Notes under the pieces: generated by a model
What the model saw: the letters and a program-made list of their open reading frames with translations, nothing else
Database searches by the model: none
What the model was told of the DNA's origin: nothing
Translations under genes and position numbers: made by a program
Shown here: in pieces, positions 7,531 through 15,721 of the stretch
How positions within the stretch are numbered: position 1 is the stretch's first letter
Layout of the letters: each line of letters opens with the position of its first letter
Origin: Thermobifida fusca NBRC 14071 = JCM 3263
Lineage (GTDB): Bacteria; Actinomycetota; Actinomycetes; Streptosporangiales; Streptosporangiaceae
Direction of reading: 5' to 3'
Assembly (NCBI RefSeq): GCF_001592045.1
Contig: NZ_BCWB01000053.1
Coordinates: forward strand, 1-36,040
DNA length: 36,040 bases

Positions 7531-8517
7531 ATGGGTTTCTCCCTTGTCGACGAGCTTCCCAAGCTCCTGTGGTTGGTGATCGGTGTCGCGGGCTTCCTGG
7601 CTGTCATCGGCGCCCTGCTGCTCCTCGTGGATGCCGGACCCAGAAAGACCAGGACCGAATGGTGGCAGGCCACGCTCTTCCTGGCGCCCGCACTGATCCT
7701 GCTGATCCTGGGCCTGGTCTACCCGGTCATCCGTACCACGCTGCTGTCGTTCATGGACAGCAAAGGTGCGGCCTGGGTCGGCCTGGACAACTACATTGCG
7801 ATGTTCACGCAGCCTGAAATCCTGGTGGTCCTCCGCAACACGTTCCTGTGGGTACTGTTCGGGCCGGTGCTGGCCACCGCGATCGGGCTGTTCTACGCGC
7901 TGCTGGTCGACCGCAAACGGTTCGAATCAGTGGCCAAGTCGCTGATCTTCATGCCGATGGCGATCTCGTTCGTCGGCGCGAGCATCATCTGGAAATTCAT
8001 CTACGCCTACCGTCCCGCGGAAGCCGAGCAGATCGGTCTGCTCAACCAGATCATCGTGTGGTTCGGCGGTGAACCGCGGCTGTGGCTCCTGGACGCCCCG
8101 ATCAACACGCTGCTGCTGATCGTGGTGCTGATCTGGGTCCAAGCCGGCTTCGCGATGGTCGTGCTCTCCGCCGCAATCAAAGCCATCCCTGACGAGATCA
8201 TCGAAGCGGCCCGCATCGACGGCACCGGGGTGTGGACCCACTTCTGGAACATCACCCTGCCCTCGGTGTGGCCGACGCTCATGGTCGTGCTGATCACTAT
8301 CTCGGTGCAGACACTGAAAGTGTTCGACATCGTGCGCACCATGACCGGTGGCCAGTACGAGACGAGCGTCATCGCCAACGAGATGTACGCGCAGGCGTTC
8401 CGCTACGACAACCTGGGTATGGGATCGGCGCTTGCGGTGTTCCTGTTCATTCTGGTCATCCCGCTGATCATCCTGCAGATGCGCACCAATCGACGGCTGA
8501 GGGAGGAGCAGCGATGA
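7531..8517 (+). CDS. Carbohydrate ABC transporter permease (AglF/MalF-like)
   Basis: A 328-residue inner-membrane permease of the binding-protein-dependent sugar importer class (MalF/AglF side). An N-terminal membrane segment (LLWLVIGVAGFLAVIGALLLLV) and a second (ATLFLAPALILLILGLVYPVI) precede the core of further helices. The cytoplasmic EAA loop that docks on the ATPase is visible as EAARIDGTGVWTHFWNITLP. The ATG has GGAAGAGGA upstream. Its stop overlaps the next permease start by four bases, giving translational coupling and equal amounts of the two permeases. It pairs with the lipoprotein upstream; the substrate is probably an alpha- or beta-linked oligosaccharide. Confidence 0.92.
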   Translation: MGFSLVDELPKLLWLVIGVAGFLAVIGALLLLVDAGPRKTRTEWWQATLFLAPALILLILGLVYPVIRTTLLSFMDSKGAAWVGLDNYIAMFTQPEILVVLRNTFLWVLFGPVLATAIGLFYALLVDRKRFESVAKSLIFMPMAISFVGASIIWKFIYAYRPAEAEQIGLLNQIIVWFGGEPRLWLLDAPINTLLLIVVLIWVQAGFAMVVLSAAIKAIPDEIIEAARIDGTGVWTHFWNITLPSVWPTLMVVLITISVQTLKVFDIVRTMTGGQYETSVIANEMYAQAFRYDNLGMGSALAVFLFILVIPLIILQMRTNRRLREEQR

Positions 8518-9563
8518 GCACGTCCCCACAGTCCCCGCCCGCCGAGGAAGAAGGGGGCGGCGGCGTGCGCAAGCCCTCCTCGCCTCGCGCGGCGCGTGAC
8601 GACTACGCCACGCATGTCCCACCGCTGCGGGCAAAGGAGAACCCGGCCCACAGCCGCGAGTCGGCCGCGGCCCGCGTGCGGAAACGCCTGACCAGCACCA
8701 CCGCGAGTGCCATCGCGATCATCATCGCTGTCCTGTGGACACTGCCCACCGCCAGCCTGTTCCTCTCCTCCTTCCGTCCCGAGTTGGAGATCAAGACCAC
8801 TGGCTGGTGGACGATGTTCTCCGACCCGCAGCTCACCTTGAACAACTACCGCGAGGTGTTGTTCTCCCCCGGCCAGGGGCAGCTTGCCAGCTACTTCGTG
8901 AACTCTTTCGTCATCACGGTGCCGTCCACGGTATTCGTGGTGGTCCTCGCCGCACTGGCCGCCTACGCCCTGGCCTGGGTCAACTTCCCCGGCCGGGACT
9001 GGGTGTTCCTGGGGGTCTTCGCCCTGCAGATCGTGCCCCTGCAAATGGCCCTGGTGCCGTTGCTGCGGTTCTTCTCCCAGGGGGTGACGATCGGCGGATA
9101 CCAGATCCTGCCCGCCTGGGATCTGCCGGGCGCGTTCGCGTTCACCAACGTGTGGGTGGCCCACACCATCTTCGGCCTGCCGCTGGGGATCTTCCTGCTG
9201 CACAACTTCATCTCCCAGCTGCCGACCACCCTCTTTGAGGCGGCCCGGGTGGACGGCGCCGGACACGGCGTGCTGTTCCGCAAGGTGGTGCTCCCGCTCA
9301 CCGTCCCCGCCCTGGTGTCGCTGGCGATCTTCCAGTTCCTGTGGGTGTGGAACGACCTGCTGGTGGCGCTGATCTTCGCGGGCGGCGACGTGTCCACGGC
9401 ACCGCTCACGGTCCGGCTCGCGGAACTGGCGGGCACCCGGGGCAACGAGTGGCAGCGGCTCACCGCGGGTGCTTTCGTCTCCATGGTGATTCCGCTGCTC
9501 GTGTTCTTCACTTTGCAGCGCTACTTCGTCCGCGGCCTGCTCGCGGGCAGCGTGAAAGGCTGA
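8514..9563 (+). CDS. Carbohydrate ABC transporter permease (AglG/MalG-like)
   Basis: A 349-residue second permease of the importer. The first ~60 residues are a hydrophilic, Pro/Glu/Arg-rich cytoplasmic extension, longer than usual for MalG-type proteins, followed by about six membrane helices starting at TTASAIAIIIAVLWTLPTASLFL. The EAA motif is EAARVDGAGHGVLFRKVVLPL and the C-terminus YFVRGLLAGSVKG is characteristic of the family. The start was set at the ATG overlapping the upstream TGA, with GGGAGGAGCAG as ribosome site; longer upstream frames lie in the preceding gene. It forms the heterodimeric channel with the preceding permease. A strong hairpin follows the gene. Confidence 0.92.
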   Translation: MSTSPQSPPAEEEGGGGVRKPSSPRAARDDYATHVPPLRAKENPAHSRESAAARVRKRLTSTTASAIAIIIAVLWTLPTASLFLSSFRPELEIKTTGWWTMFSDPQLTLNNYREVLFSPGQGQLASYFVNSFVITVPSTVFVVVLAALAAYALAWVNFPGRDWVFLGVFALQIVPLQMALVPLLRFFSQGVTIGGYQILPAWDLPGAFAFTNVWVAHTIFGLPLGIFLLHNFISQLPTTLFEAARVDGAGHGVLFRKVVLPLTVPALVSLAIFQFLWVWNDLLVALIFAGGDVSTAPLTVRLAELAGTRGNEWQRLTAGAFVSMVIPLLVFFTLQRYFVRGLLAGSVKG

Positions 9564-9586
9564 GCCGTACGGACGTGAGTCCACGG

Positions 9587-9623
9587 TGCGGCCCCGGCAG
9601 GCTCTTCCCTGGCCGGGGCCGCA
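9587..9623. terminator. Hairpin ending the ABC importer operon
   Basis: A 12-bp perfect stem, TGCGGCCCCGGC (9587-9598) with GCCGGGGCCGCA (9612-9623), has a 13-base loop and starts 24 bases after the permease stop. It lies between convergent genes and so can serve both strands. No U-tract. Confidence 0.7.
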
Positions 9624-9664
9624 GCCGTCAGCGTCTCATTTCCCGCGGTCCACGGCAGGGTTGG

Positions 9665-10528
9665 TCAGGCGCGGAGCGCGGCGCGGGCCGTGTCCACCAG
9701 TGTGGTGCGGTAGGCCGCCCCGAACAGGCACACGTGCACCAGCAGCGGATGCAACTGGTGCAGCGGAATCCGGGCCCGCCAGCCCTCGGCGAGCGGCGCG
9801 ACCTCGTTGTAGGCGTCGCGGACCCGGTCCAGGTAGGGCAGGCCGAACAGCGCCAGCATGGCGAGGTCTGCTTCCCGGTGGCCACCGTGGGCCGCGGGGT
9901 CGATGACGACCGCGCCGTCGTCCTGCCACAGCACGTTGCCGTTCCACAGGTCGCCGTGGATCCGCGCCGGGGGTTCCGGGTCGCCCGCCAGGTGGTCAAG
10001 CGCGTCGAGCACTTTCTCCACGAGGCGGACGTCGCCCGGGGTGAGCGCGCCCCGGTCGGCGGCGCGGCGCAAGTAGGGCAGGATCCGCTGCTCGGCGTAG
10101 AACTCCGGCCACGTCGAACGCGGGGTGTTGTCCATGGGCAGCGGGCCGATGTAGCCGTCCCAGGTGGCACCGAAGGATTCGGCGCCCGCCAAGTGCATCG
10201 CGGCGAGCTGGTGGCCGAACCGTTCCGCTGCTTCGGGAGTGGGCGGCCGCTCGTCCACCCACTCCATGGCGAGGGTGCGGTCGTCCCACCCCGCTACCTG
10301 GGGTACCGGGGAGCCGAACGACCGCCCCAACCAGTCCAGGCCTAGCGCCTCGGCACGGAAAAGTCCGTCCAGTGCCGGGGCGTCGTCGGGAAGCGCTTTG
10401 ACGAAGAGCGGGGTCCCGTCAGCCAGTTCCACGCGGTAGAGATGCCACCGGTGGCTGTGTCCTCGCTCGGCAACGGCGGCAACCTCGCGACCGGTCAGTT
10501 CGGTCACTCTGGCAGCGACGGAATTCAC
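9665..10528 (-). CDS. Fructosamine kinase family protein
   Basis: A 287-residue protein of the fructosamine/ketosamine-3-kinase family, which phosphorylates sugar adducts on protein lysines so that they fall off (deglycation). The catalytic block HGDLWNGN (Asp193) and the metal-binding stretch VVIDPAAHGGHREADLAMLALFG are textbook. An N-terminal kinase lobe carries FVKAL (ATP-binding Lys44). Bacterial members mainly act on ribulosamines and erythrulosamines (recalled). The start is GTG with AAAGGGGAA upstream. It follows a low-molecular-weight phosphatase gene by 11 bases in the same direction, a pairing that fits removal of the phosphorylated sugar. An aminoglycoside phosphotransferase role is unlikely given the exact HGDLWNGN motif. 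Confidence 0.9.
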   Translation of the reverse strand: MNSVAARVTELTGREVAAVAERGHSHRWHLYRVELADGTPLFVKALPDDAPALDGLFRAEALGLDWLGRSFGSPVPQVAGWDDRTLAMEWVDERPPTPEAAERFGHQLAAMHLAGAESFGATWDGYIGPLPMDNTPRSTWPEFYAEQRILPYLRRAADRGALTPGDVRLVEKVLDALDHLAGDPEPPARIHGDLWNGNVLWQDDGAVVIDPAAHGGHREADLAMLALFGLPYLDRVRDAYNEVAPLAEGWRARIPLHQLHPLLVHVCLFGAAYRTTLVDTARAALRA

Positions 10529-10539
10529 CCGTTCCCCTT

Positions 10540-11055
10540 TCAGCGCGCGCTGAACAGCGCGGTGAGTTCTCCGACGAGCCCTTTCGATGCGGCCTCGATC
10601 ATGGTGAGCACGGTGATGAAGCCGTCTTCACCTCCGTAGTACGGGTCAGGCACCTCCGGGTTGGGTCCTACACCGGGAGCAAAAGAGCGGAACAGGCGGA
10701 TCCGGTCCTTGGTCTCCTCGTCCGGGGCGAGCCGGACCAGGTCCGCGAGGTTGTCGGTGTCCATCGCCAGGATCAGGTCCCGCTCCGGGAACCAGGAGGG
10801 GGAGAACTGGCGGGCGACATGCCCCGTCGGGTAGCCGTACTTCCGCAGCGTGGAGGCGGCACGCCGGTCCATGTCCGCCCCGACATGCCAGTTGCCGGTA
10901 CCTGCGCTATCTACCTGGACCCGGTCGGCGAGCCCAGCGCGGGCCAGGTCGGTGAGCAGGATCTTCTCCGCCATCGGAGAACGGCAGATGTTGCCGAGGC
11001 ACACCACGCAGATGCGGTACGGACCAGAGGGGTTACGGGGTTCGGGCAGGCTCAT
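10540..11055 (-). CDS. Low-molecular-weight protein-tyrosine-phosphatase
   Basis: A 171-residue phosphatase with the P-loop CLGNICRS (Cys19, Arg25 of the CX5R motif) near the N-terminus and the general-acid loop DPYYGGEDGF near the C-terminus. It hydrolyses phosphotyrosine or, for members linked to fructosamine kinases, sugar-amine phosphates. The ATG was chosen over an in-frame GTG 63 bases upstream because it gives the usual family length; neither has a strong ribosome site. It is the first gene of a two-gene operon with the fructosamine kinase, separated by 11 bases. Its targets are inferred from the neighbour, not from the protein itself. Confidence 0.9.
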   Translation of the reverse strand: MSLPEPRNPSGPYRICVVCLGNICRSPMAEKILLTDLARAGLADRVQVDSAGTGNWHVGADMDRRAASTLRKYGYPTGHVARQFSPSWFPERDLILAMDTDNLADLVRLAPDEETKDRIRLFRSFAPGVGPNPEVPDPYYGGEDGFITVLTMIEAASKGLVGELTALFSAR

Positions 11056-11139
11056 GGCACCAACCGTAGTCGAGAACCCGGCACTGCGCTCGGCCGTCCC
11101 GCATTCCGGGCGCAGCACGGTCCGCCCGCAGCGGCAGCC

Positions 11140-11571
11140 TCACCGGCTCGGCAGCCGCACCACCGTGACGAAGAAGTCGTCGATCTGCTGGACCACCTTG
11201 ATGAACTGGTCGAAGTCGACCGGCTTGGTCACATAGGCGTTGGCGTGCAACTGGTAGCTGCGGATGACGTCCTCTTCAGCTTCCGAAGTGGTGAGGACGA
11301 CGACGGGGATGCGGGCCAGGTCCTCGTCCTGCTTGATCTCTTGCAGGACCTCGCGCCCGTCTTTGCGGGGCAGGTTGAGGTCGAGCAGGACCAGGTGCGG
11401 CCGGGGCGCCTGAGCGTACTCGCCCTCACGGCGGAGGAAACGCAAGGCTTCCACCCCGTCAGAGACCACGTGCAGACGGTTGCCGACTTTGTGCTCCGCG
11501 AATGCCTCCCGCGTCATGAGGGCATCGCCAGGGTCGTCCTCGACCAGCAGCACCTCGATAGGTTGCACCAT
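11140..11571 (-). CDS. Single-domain response regulator (Rcp1/CheY-like)
   Basis: A 143-residue lone receiver domain without an output domain. The acidic pocket is EDD (residues 11-13), the phosphorylation site Asp64 (LLDLNLP), the switch Thr94/95 (VLTTSE) and Lys116 (TKP). The long beta4 region and the [11 protein letters not shown] motif resemble the Rcp1 group that partners phytochrome-like kinases. It ends a three-gene operon, 28 bases after the histidine kinase stop, and is the likely phosphate acceptor of that kinase. An ATG with GAGG upstream was preferred; an in-frame TTG five codons earlier is an alternative. With no DNA-binding domain it must act by protein contact or as a phosphate sink. 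Confidence 0.92.
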   Translation of the reverse strand: MVQPIEVLLVEDDPGDALMTREAFAEHKVGNRLHVVSDGVEALRFLRREGEYAQAPRPHLVLLDLNLPRKDGREVLQEIKQDEDLARIPVVVLTTSEAEEDVIRSYQLHANAYVTKPVDFDQFIKVVQQIDDFFVTVVRLPSR

Positions 11572-11599
11572 GCGGACCTCGTTCAATCCCCCAACCTTC

Positions 11600-13270
11600 T
11601 CATCTGTCGGCGCCAGCGGAGTCCGGTTCGGACCACGCGGTCAGCGGTGATGGCTCTTCGTCGGACTGGTCGTCGTCCTTGTCCGTGTCTACCGGCAGCG
11701 ACCAGCAGATCCGGGTTCCAGGCTCGTCGGAGTCCACGTCCAGCCAGATGCGTCCGCCGTGGAACTCCACGATCTTCTTGCACATGGCCAGACCGATCCC
11801 TGTGCCGCCGTACTTCTCGCGGGTGTGCAGCCGTTGGAAGATCACGAAGATCCGCTCGGCGTACTGCGGCTCGATGCCGATTCCATTATCGGCGCAACAG
11901 AACACCCACTCGTTCCCTTCGCGGCGGACACTGATGTGCACCCGGGCCGGATTGTCCCCGCGGAACTTCACGGCATTGCTGATCAGGTTGAAAAAGACCT
12001 GGGTGAGCAGGGTCTGATCGCCCTGCACTTCCGGGAGCGGATCCCCGGTGACCACGGCCTCGGCTTCCTCGAGCGCCGGTTCGAGGCTGGCGAGCGCGTC
12101 GTTGAGCGCGCTGTTGAGGTCCACGGTGGTGAAGTTCTTGGTCCGCCCCACCCGGGAGAACGCCAGCAGGTCGTTGATGAGGACCTGCATGCGTTTGGCT
12201 CCTTCGACCGCGAAGTCGATGTAGGCGTCGGCGCGTTCGTCCAGCTTCCCGTGGTAGCGGCGCTGGAGCAACTGGCAGAAGCTGGCGACCTTGCGCAGCG
12301 GCTCCTGGAGGTCGTGGGAGGCGACGTAAGCGAACTGCTCCAGCTCCAGGTTGGAGCGGCGCAGTTCTTCGGTTTGGCGTTCCAGCAGCTCCGACTGTTC
12401 TTGGAGGGCGCGCCGCGCGGTGCCGACTTCGTCGAGTTCGTGCACGATGCGCTCCCGCATGGCGTCCACGTTGCAGGCGACCCGTTCGATCTCGGGGGGT
12501 GCCTCCACTTCGATGCGGTGCGCGTAGTAGCCGTCCGAGACCTGCTGCAGGTGGCGGCCGAGCTCGTCGAGCGGGCGGAGCACCCAGTGCTGCAGCATCA
12601 CCCACAGGAAGCCGCACAGCACGATGATGACCACGACCACGAGGGTCAGCAGAGCGGCGAGCTGCTGGGTGGCGGAGTCCAGGTCTTTTTGGGCTTCGTC
12701 CAGTTCGACGCTGATGCGCCCCTGGGCGCTGCTGGACGCTTCCCGCAGATAGTTGAAGCGTTCTTCACCGCGTTGGACGTCGGCGTGGGTGAGTTCCTCA
12801 CCGTTGCGCACCTTGTCCAGGACTGGCTCGGCGAACTCGCTGCTCCAGGACTCCCCGGCAGCGAGCAGGGCTTCGATGTCGGAGTCGATGGCGGGGTTGT
12901 CTTGGGCGGCCTTCTCCAACTGGGGGAGGCTCGCCTCCAAGGTACGGCGGCCCTGCTCGTAGGGCTCCAGCGAGTCGAGTGTTCCGGTGGCCGCGTAGCT
13001 GCGGATGCCGTTGTCCTGGTTGTAGTAGGCGGCCATGGTCTGGTGCAGAGCGCTCTGTGCGGGAGTGAGCTGCTCTACCTGGCGGACCACCGCCTCGCGT
13101 GCTTCCAGCGCGGTGATGATGATGGTGGCGACCGAGGCGATGAGGACAATGCCTACGGAGCACAGCAGTACGATGACGCGCCGACGCAGGGACCAGGGGC
13201 GGGTGAGGATGCCGCCCGTGGCCGACGTCTCTCCGCTCCCCGGTGCGGTGTCGGAGTTCACGTGAGTCAT
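11600..13270 (-). CDS. Membrane sensor histidine kinase with CHASE3-like sensor and HAMP
   Basis: A 556-residue sensor kinase. Membrane helix 1 spans about residues 29-53. A ~150-residue extracytoplasmic helical region resembling CHASE3 ([25 protein letters not shown]) leads to membrane helix 2 (about 205-225). A HAMP linker and coiled coil ([25 protein letters not shown]) then lead to the HisKA dimer with His319 ([11 protein letters not shown]) and the ATPase domain (N-box [23 protein letters not shown]). The C-terminal ~35 residues are acidic and disordered. The start codon overlaps the stop of the phosphatase gene (ATGA), so production is coupled. The probable acceptors are the receiver downstream and the receiver domain of the phosphatase upstream. 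The stimulus is unknown. Confidence 0.92.
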   Translation of the reverse strand: MTHVNSDTAPGSGETSATGGILTRPWSLRRRVIVLLCSVGIVLIASVATIIITALEAREAVVRQVEQLTPAQSALHQTMAAYYNQDNGIRSYAATGTLDSLEPYEQGRRTLEASLPQLEKAAQDNPAIDSDIEALLAAGESWSSEFAEPVLDKVRNGEELTHADVQRGEERFNYLREASSSAQGRISVELDEAQKDLDSATQQLAALLTLVVVVIIVLCGFLWVMLQHWVLRPLDELGRHLQQVSDGYYAHRIEVEAPPEIERVACNVDAMRERIVHELDEVGTARRALQEQSELLERQTEELRRSNLELEQFAYVASHDLQEPLRKVASFCQLLQRRYHGKLDERADAYIDFAVEGAKRMQVLINDLLAFSRVGRTKNFTTVDLNSALNDALASLEPALEEAEAVVTGDPLPEVQGDQTLLTQVFFNLISNAVKFRGDNPARVHISVRREGNEWVFCCADNGIGIEPQYAERIFVIFQRLHTREKYGGTGIGLAMCKKIVEFHGGRIWLDVDSDEPGTRICWSLPVDTDKDDDQSDEEPSPLTAWSEPDSAGADR

Positions 13271-14415
13271 TTCCCGTAAGTGATGAGCAGCATGGCAACG
13301 TCGTCCTGGAGCGGACCGCCGTTGTGCTGTTCGGCCTCGTCTACGAGACGTTCCGGCAGCTCCCCGATGGGGGTGCCCGAGGCGAGGATGTCTTCGACGA
13401 TGCGGGCGAGCCCGGTGACGCCGAGCCGGTCGGAGCTGTTGCCGTCGTAGGCGTCTACCAGGCCGTCGGTGTAGAGCATGAGGGTGGAGCCGCGGCAGAA
13501 GGAGAACCGCTCCACTTCTGCGGTGACGTCAAACAGCATGCCCAGCGGCGGCCCGGGCTCGGCTCGCACTTCAGTGACGCGCTGGTCGGGGCCAAGGACC
13601 AGCGGCGGGGGGTGGCCGAACAGCCGGAGCCGCGCTTCTTCGGTGTCCCGGTCGATGCTGACCTGGCAGAGGGTGGCGTACATCTCGTCTTGGGCGCGTT
13701 CGGTGACGAGGATCTTCTCCAGCGCGGTCAGCAACTGGTCTTCCGCGACCCCGCCCATCACCAAGGCGCGCCAGGCGATCCGGAGGTTGACGCCCAGCGC
13801 GGCTTCGTCCGGTCCGTGGCCGCTGACGTCGCCCACGATGAGGTGGGTGGTGCCGTCGCGGTCGACTGCGTCGAAGAAGTCGCCGCCGACCAGGGCGCGT
13901 TTGCGGCCTGGCCGGTAGAAGGACCGGGGCACCATCCGGGACTCGTCGAGTAACAGTTGCGGGAGGAGGCCTCGTTCCAGGCGCATGTTCTCCCGGGCGT
14001 GCAGTTCGGCCTCCCGTAACTGCCGCGCGTTTTCGTCGGCGCGCTGGCGTTCCACCGAATAGCGCAGGCTGCGAGCGAGCAGCGAGCCGTCGACTTGCCC
14101 TTTGACCAGGTAGTCCTGGGCTCCGGCAGCGACCGCGGCGATGCCTTCGTGCTCGTCGTCCAGTCCGGTCAGGACGACCACTGCGGCTGATTTCGCGGCG
14201 TCAAGGACCTCGCGCAGCAGGTCCATCCCGCGCGCATCAGGCAGGTTGAGGTCCAGAAGCACGCAACCGCGGAAAGAGGCCAGGTGCGGTCGGGCCTCGG
14301 CCAATGTGGTGAACCAGGTGATCTTGGCGTTGAGTGCGGTGTCCGCGAGGAACTCCTCGACGAGGAGCTTATCTGCGGGATCGTCCTCGATCAGGAGGAT
14401 GTCTACTGATTCCAC
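13267..14415 (-). CDS. Receiver-SpoIIE (PP2C) phosphatase, RsbU-like
   Basis: A ~382-residue response regulator with an enzymatic output. Residues 4-115 form a receiver with EDD (10-12), phosphorylation site Asp55 (LLDLNLPD), Thr83 and Lys105. A linker with coiled-coil character follows, then a PP2C/SpoIIE domain with metal ligands in GGDFFDAV, VGDVSGHG, YTDGLVDA and a final DDVAMLL. Such proteins dephosphorylate anti-sigma-factor antagonists (STAS proteins). No STAS or anti-sigma gene is present here, so the target is elsewhere. The GTG at 14415 was chosen for its CGAGG ribosome site; another GTG at 14496 is in frame and would add a Pro/Gly-rich tail. It is the first gene of the phosphatase-kinase-receiver operon. 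Confidence 0.88.
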   Translation of the reverse strand: MESVDILLIEDDPADKLLVEEFLADTALNAKITWFTTLAEARPHLASFRGCVLLDLNLPDARGMDLLREVLDAAKSAAVVVLTGLDDEHEGIAAVAAGAQDYLVKGQVDGSLLARSLRYSVERQRADENARQLREAELHARENMRLERGLLPQLLLDESRMVPRSFYRPGRKRALVGGDFFDAVDRDGTTHLIVGDVSGHGPDEAALGVNLRIAWRALVMGGVAEDQLLTALEKILVTERAQDEMYATLCQVSIDRDTEEARLRLFGHPPPLVLGPDQRVTEVRAEPGPPLGMLFDVTAEVERFSFCRGSTLMLYTDGLVDAYDGNSSDRLGVTGLARIVEDILASGTPIGELPERLVDEAEQHNGGPLQDDVAMLLITYGK

Positions 14416-14862
14416 GGCGCCTCGGAGGGGTGCGCTTCGTGTACCTGGGGGTGGGGGCACGTTCGGCGGCCCGTGCCCTGCTTGTCCAATGTCCACATAC
14501 CGCCTCTACGTCGACTGTCTCTTCAGCACCCGGGAGCAGATCGTGCGGGGTTCGGTGTCATGGCTCCCCTCCACTTCCGACACCGGAGTGCCGAGCGCCT
14601 GGCGGGGCGAGCGCACCGGGCGCAGTCGTCCAGCCCGGCTCCGTCCTCCCTCCAGGCTGGCTCGCGAAAGGTTCATGCCAGTCAAACGATAATGGCCCGG
14701 CTCTGCACGCCGCCAGCAGTGCAGGCCGGAAACGTCCCCCACCCCGCCTAAGAGCGGTGCGTGGTGAGGTCTGGACCGTTAGTAGGTCGTTCTTCGTGAC
14801 CAGGATAGCTCCCGGCTCCCCAGCGTACCCGCGCCGCGGGAGTGCGGGTAGCGATGTGGACA
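14416..14862. other. Intergenic region between divergent signalling and heme oxygenase operons
   Basis: About 450 bases without a convincing gene. It must hold the promoter of the leftward phosphatase-kinase-receiver operon, but I could not identify reliable hexamers. The open frames crossing it lack ribosome sites and family-like sequence. Confidence 0.5.
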
Positions 14863-14890
14863 ATTTCATGACGACATGTCGTCATGAAAT
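14863..14890. promoter_or_regulatory. 28-bp perfect palindrome, likely operator of heme oxygenase/TetR operon
   Basis: The half-site ATTTCATGACGACA is followed directly by its exact reverse complement. It is centred between 14876 and 14877, about 106 bases before the heme oxygenase ATG. The operon it precedes also encodes a TetR repressor, a class that binds such palindromes, so autoregulation is the simplest inference. It does not resemble the DtxR/IdeR iron box (TTAGGTTAGSCTAACCTAA). Confidence 0.8.
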
Positions 14891-14912
14891 ATTGTGCTCG
14901 TGGACTTTAAAC

Positions 14913-14923
14913 GACATGATGTC
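14913..14923. promoter_or_regulatory. Second, shorter dyad related to the upstream palindrome
   Basis: GACAT-G-ATGTC lies within ACGACATGATGTCATC and shares ACGACAT with the 28-bp palindrome 36 bases upstream. Between them lie TTGTGC (14892-14897) and CATGAT (14915-14920), 17 bases apart, a weak candidate promoter overlapped by both sites. This arrangement would suit repression by a TetR dimer pair. Confidence 0.45.
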
Positions 14924-14982
14924 ATCAAGATTGTCACCTTCCCACCCTCTTTCCTAAAACGGACACAAAGGAAGTAATCCCC

Positions 14983-15675
14983 ATGAGCACGGCACAGGCA
15001 ACCCAGGAGCGGTCCGACTCCCTCACCTTCTCTGAACGGCTCAAAGCGGGCACCCGGTCCTCCCACGACGCGGCTGAAGCCCACGACTTCTCCCAAGCGC
15101 TCGTCTCCGGCACCCTGCCCCGCCACGGCTACGTCGCCCTCGCCGCCCAGCACTACTTCATCTACTCCGCCCTGGAAGAGGTCGCCGAAACCCTCGCCGA
15201 CCATCCTGTCGGCGGTGCCGTGTACTTCCCGGAACTCCACCGCGTCCCCGCCCTGGAGCGCGACCTCGCCTTCCTGTGCGGCCCGGACTGGCGGGACACG
15301 ATCACCCCGCTGCCGACCACCCGGGCCTACACCGACCGCATCCGGTGGACCGTCCACTGGCCCGCCGGCTTCATCGCCCACCACTACACCCGCTACCTCG
15401 GCGACCTGTCGGGCGGGCAGGTCATCAAGCGCGTCGTCCAACGCGCCTACGGGTTCACCGACGGCGCAGGCTTCGAGTTCTACATCTTCGACCGTCTGGA
15501 CAGCCTGCCCCGGTTCAAGAAGAACTACCGGGCGGTCCTCGACGCCCTCGACCTGGACGAAGCAGAGCAGACACGGGTCGTCGACGAGGTCCGGCAGGCC
15601 TACCAGTTCAACAGCGAACTGATGGCCGAGCTGAACCGCTCCCTGGCGCTGGCCTCATCCAGCGACCTTGGATGA
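14983..15675 (+). CDS. hmuO: Heme oxygenase (biliverdin-producing)
   Basis: A 230-residue enzyme that opens heme to biliverdin, CO and iron. The proximal heme ligand is His28 (RSSHDAAE). The glycine-rich distal helix is YLGDLSGGQ (residues 138-146), which allows the kinked helix over the heme. The length and the RFKKNYRAVLDAL block match the HmuO/HO-1 family. AAAGGAAG precedes the ATG at good spacing. It is the first gene of a two-gene unit with a TetR regulator 46 bases downstream, preceded by a large palindrome. No heme importer genes are adjacent. Roles in iron acquisition from heme or in supplying biliverdin are both possible. Confidence 0.93.
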   Translation: MSTAQATQERSDSLTFSERLKAGTRSSHDAAEAHDFSQALVSGTLPRHGYVALAAQHYFIYSALEEVAETLADHPVGGAVYFPELHRVPALERDLAFLCGPDWRDTITPLPTTRAYTDRIRWTVHWPAGFIAHHYTRYLGDLSGGQVIKRVVQRAYGFTDGAGFEFYIFDRLDSLPRFKKNYRAVLDALDLDEAEQTRVVDEVRQAYQFNSELMAELNRSLALASSSDLG

Positions 15676-15721
15676 CGGCGAACCCCGGCCGGTCAGTGGT
15701 GAGGCATGCCACGATAGGGGT

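Noticed and set aside
14863-14890. LexA or Fur/Zur box reading of the heme oxygenase palindrome
   Set aside because: It lacks GAAC/GTTC arms and the AT-rich Fur/Zur core; a TetR-type operator fits better.
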